NCBI GenBank assembly: GCA_902476475.1
Contig: CABSDO010000054.1
Span: 1 to 13,887, forward strand
Direction of reading: 5' to 3'
Source: an uncultured Collinsella sp.
Lineage (GTDB): Bacteria > Actinomycetota > Coriobacteriia > Coriobacteriales > Coriobacteriaceae
DNA: 13,887 nucleotides
A program made the translations under genes and the position numbers. Under the pieces are notes generated by a model, which was not told where the DNA came from, ran no database searches, and saw nothing but the letters and a program-made list of their open reading frames with translations. Positions 13,801-13,887 of this stretch are shown here, piece after piece. The first letter of the stretch is position 1. The number at the start of each line of letters is the position of its first letter.

Positions 13801-13887
13801 ATGACGCAAAACAGCGCCCACACGGGCAAACTCTATGTGGTCGGCACGCCCATCGGTAACCTGGGCGACCTGTCCCCGCGCGTTGGC
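13801..13887 (+). CDS. rsmI: 16S rRNA (cytidine1402-2'-O)-methyltransferase RsmI, N-terminal fragment
   Basis: Only 29 codons are visible before the window ends. KLYVVGTPIGNLGDLSPR is the hallmark N-terminus of RsmI (YraL), where GTPIGN forms part of the S-adenosylmethionine site of this tetrapyrrole-methylase-fold family. RsmI methylates the 2'-OH of C1402 in 16S rRNA. ATG 13801 is six bases after the stop of the GH5-like gene, so the two are probably co-transcribed. A basic nine-residue extension precedes the conserved core; the ribosome binding site (aggttg) is weak. Confidence 0.92.
   Translation, partial: MTQNSAHTGKLYVVGTPIGNLGDLSPRVG

Overview
The window is GC-rich and densely coded, almost entirely on the + strand. 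Genes start often with GTG and overlap by ATGA or TAATG. Protein styles and gene content suggest an actinobacterium of the class Coriobacteriia, most like Collinsella; this is recall and inference, since no database was searched. The absence of a secretin gene beside the pilus genes fits a single-membrane cell.

Layout: (1) 1-812, the C-terminal third of a Ca2+-type P-type ATPase. (2) 813-1057, a spacer with an 88-base imperfect inverted repeat and a textbook terminator. (3) 1058-2242, rsgA, a circularly permuted ribosome-assembly GTPase, followed by its own terminator. (4) 2294-2493, a regulatory-looking leader with paired GCTGACC/GGTCAGC sites. (5) 2494-12084, one tightly packed operon for a Tad/Flp type IVc pilus: cpaB, cpaE/tadZ, cpaF/tadA, tadB, tadC, flp, an unrecognised membrane protein, a second small pilin-like protein, a TadE-like protein, a 717-residue TadG-like protein, a second TadE-like protein and a DUF192 protein. 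(6) 12181-12355, tRNA-Phe(GAA) with its own promoter and terminator. (7) 12371-12540, three 46-base hairpin units in exact 62-base phase. (8) 12733-13794, a GH5-family glucanase-like protein that lacks the acid/base glutamate. (9) 13801-13887, the first 29 codons of rsmI.

How the pilus genes fit together: CpaE/TadZ is the expected polar localisation ATPase, CpaF the assembly motor and TadB/TadC the inner-membrane platform. Flp is the main pilin. Four further proteins carry the same N-terminal segment, a charged stretch then A-Q/Y-x-T-x-x, ahead of a hydrophobic helix, so they look like minor pilins or pseudopilins. No prepilin peptidase is present in the window, so it must be supplied from elsewhere.

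The items most worth a second look are the hairpin array with base-pair covariation, the apparently inactive GH5 protein, the operator-like repeats before the Tad operon, the unknown 187-residue protein overlapping flp, and the TadE-like gene whose natural overlapping ATG is out of frame.
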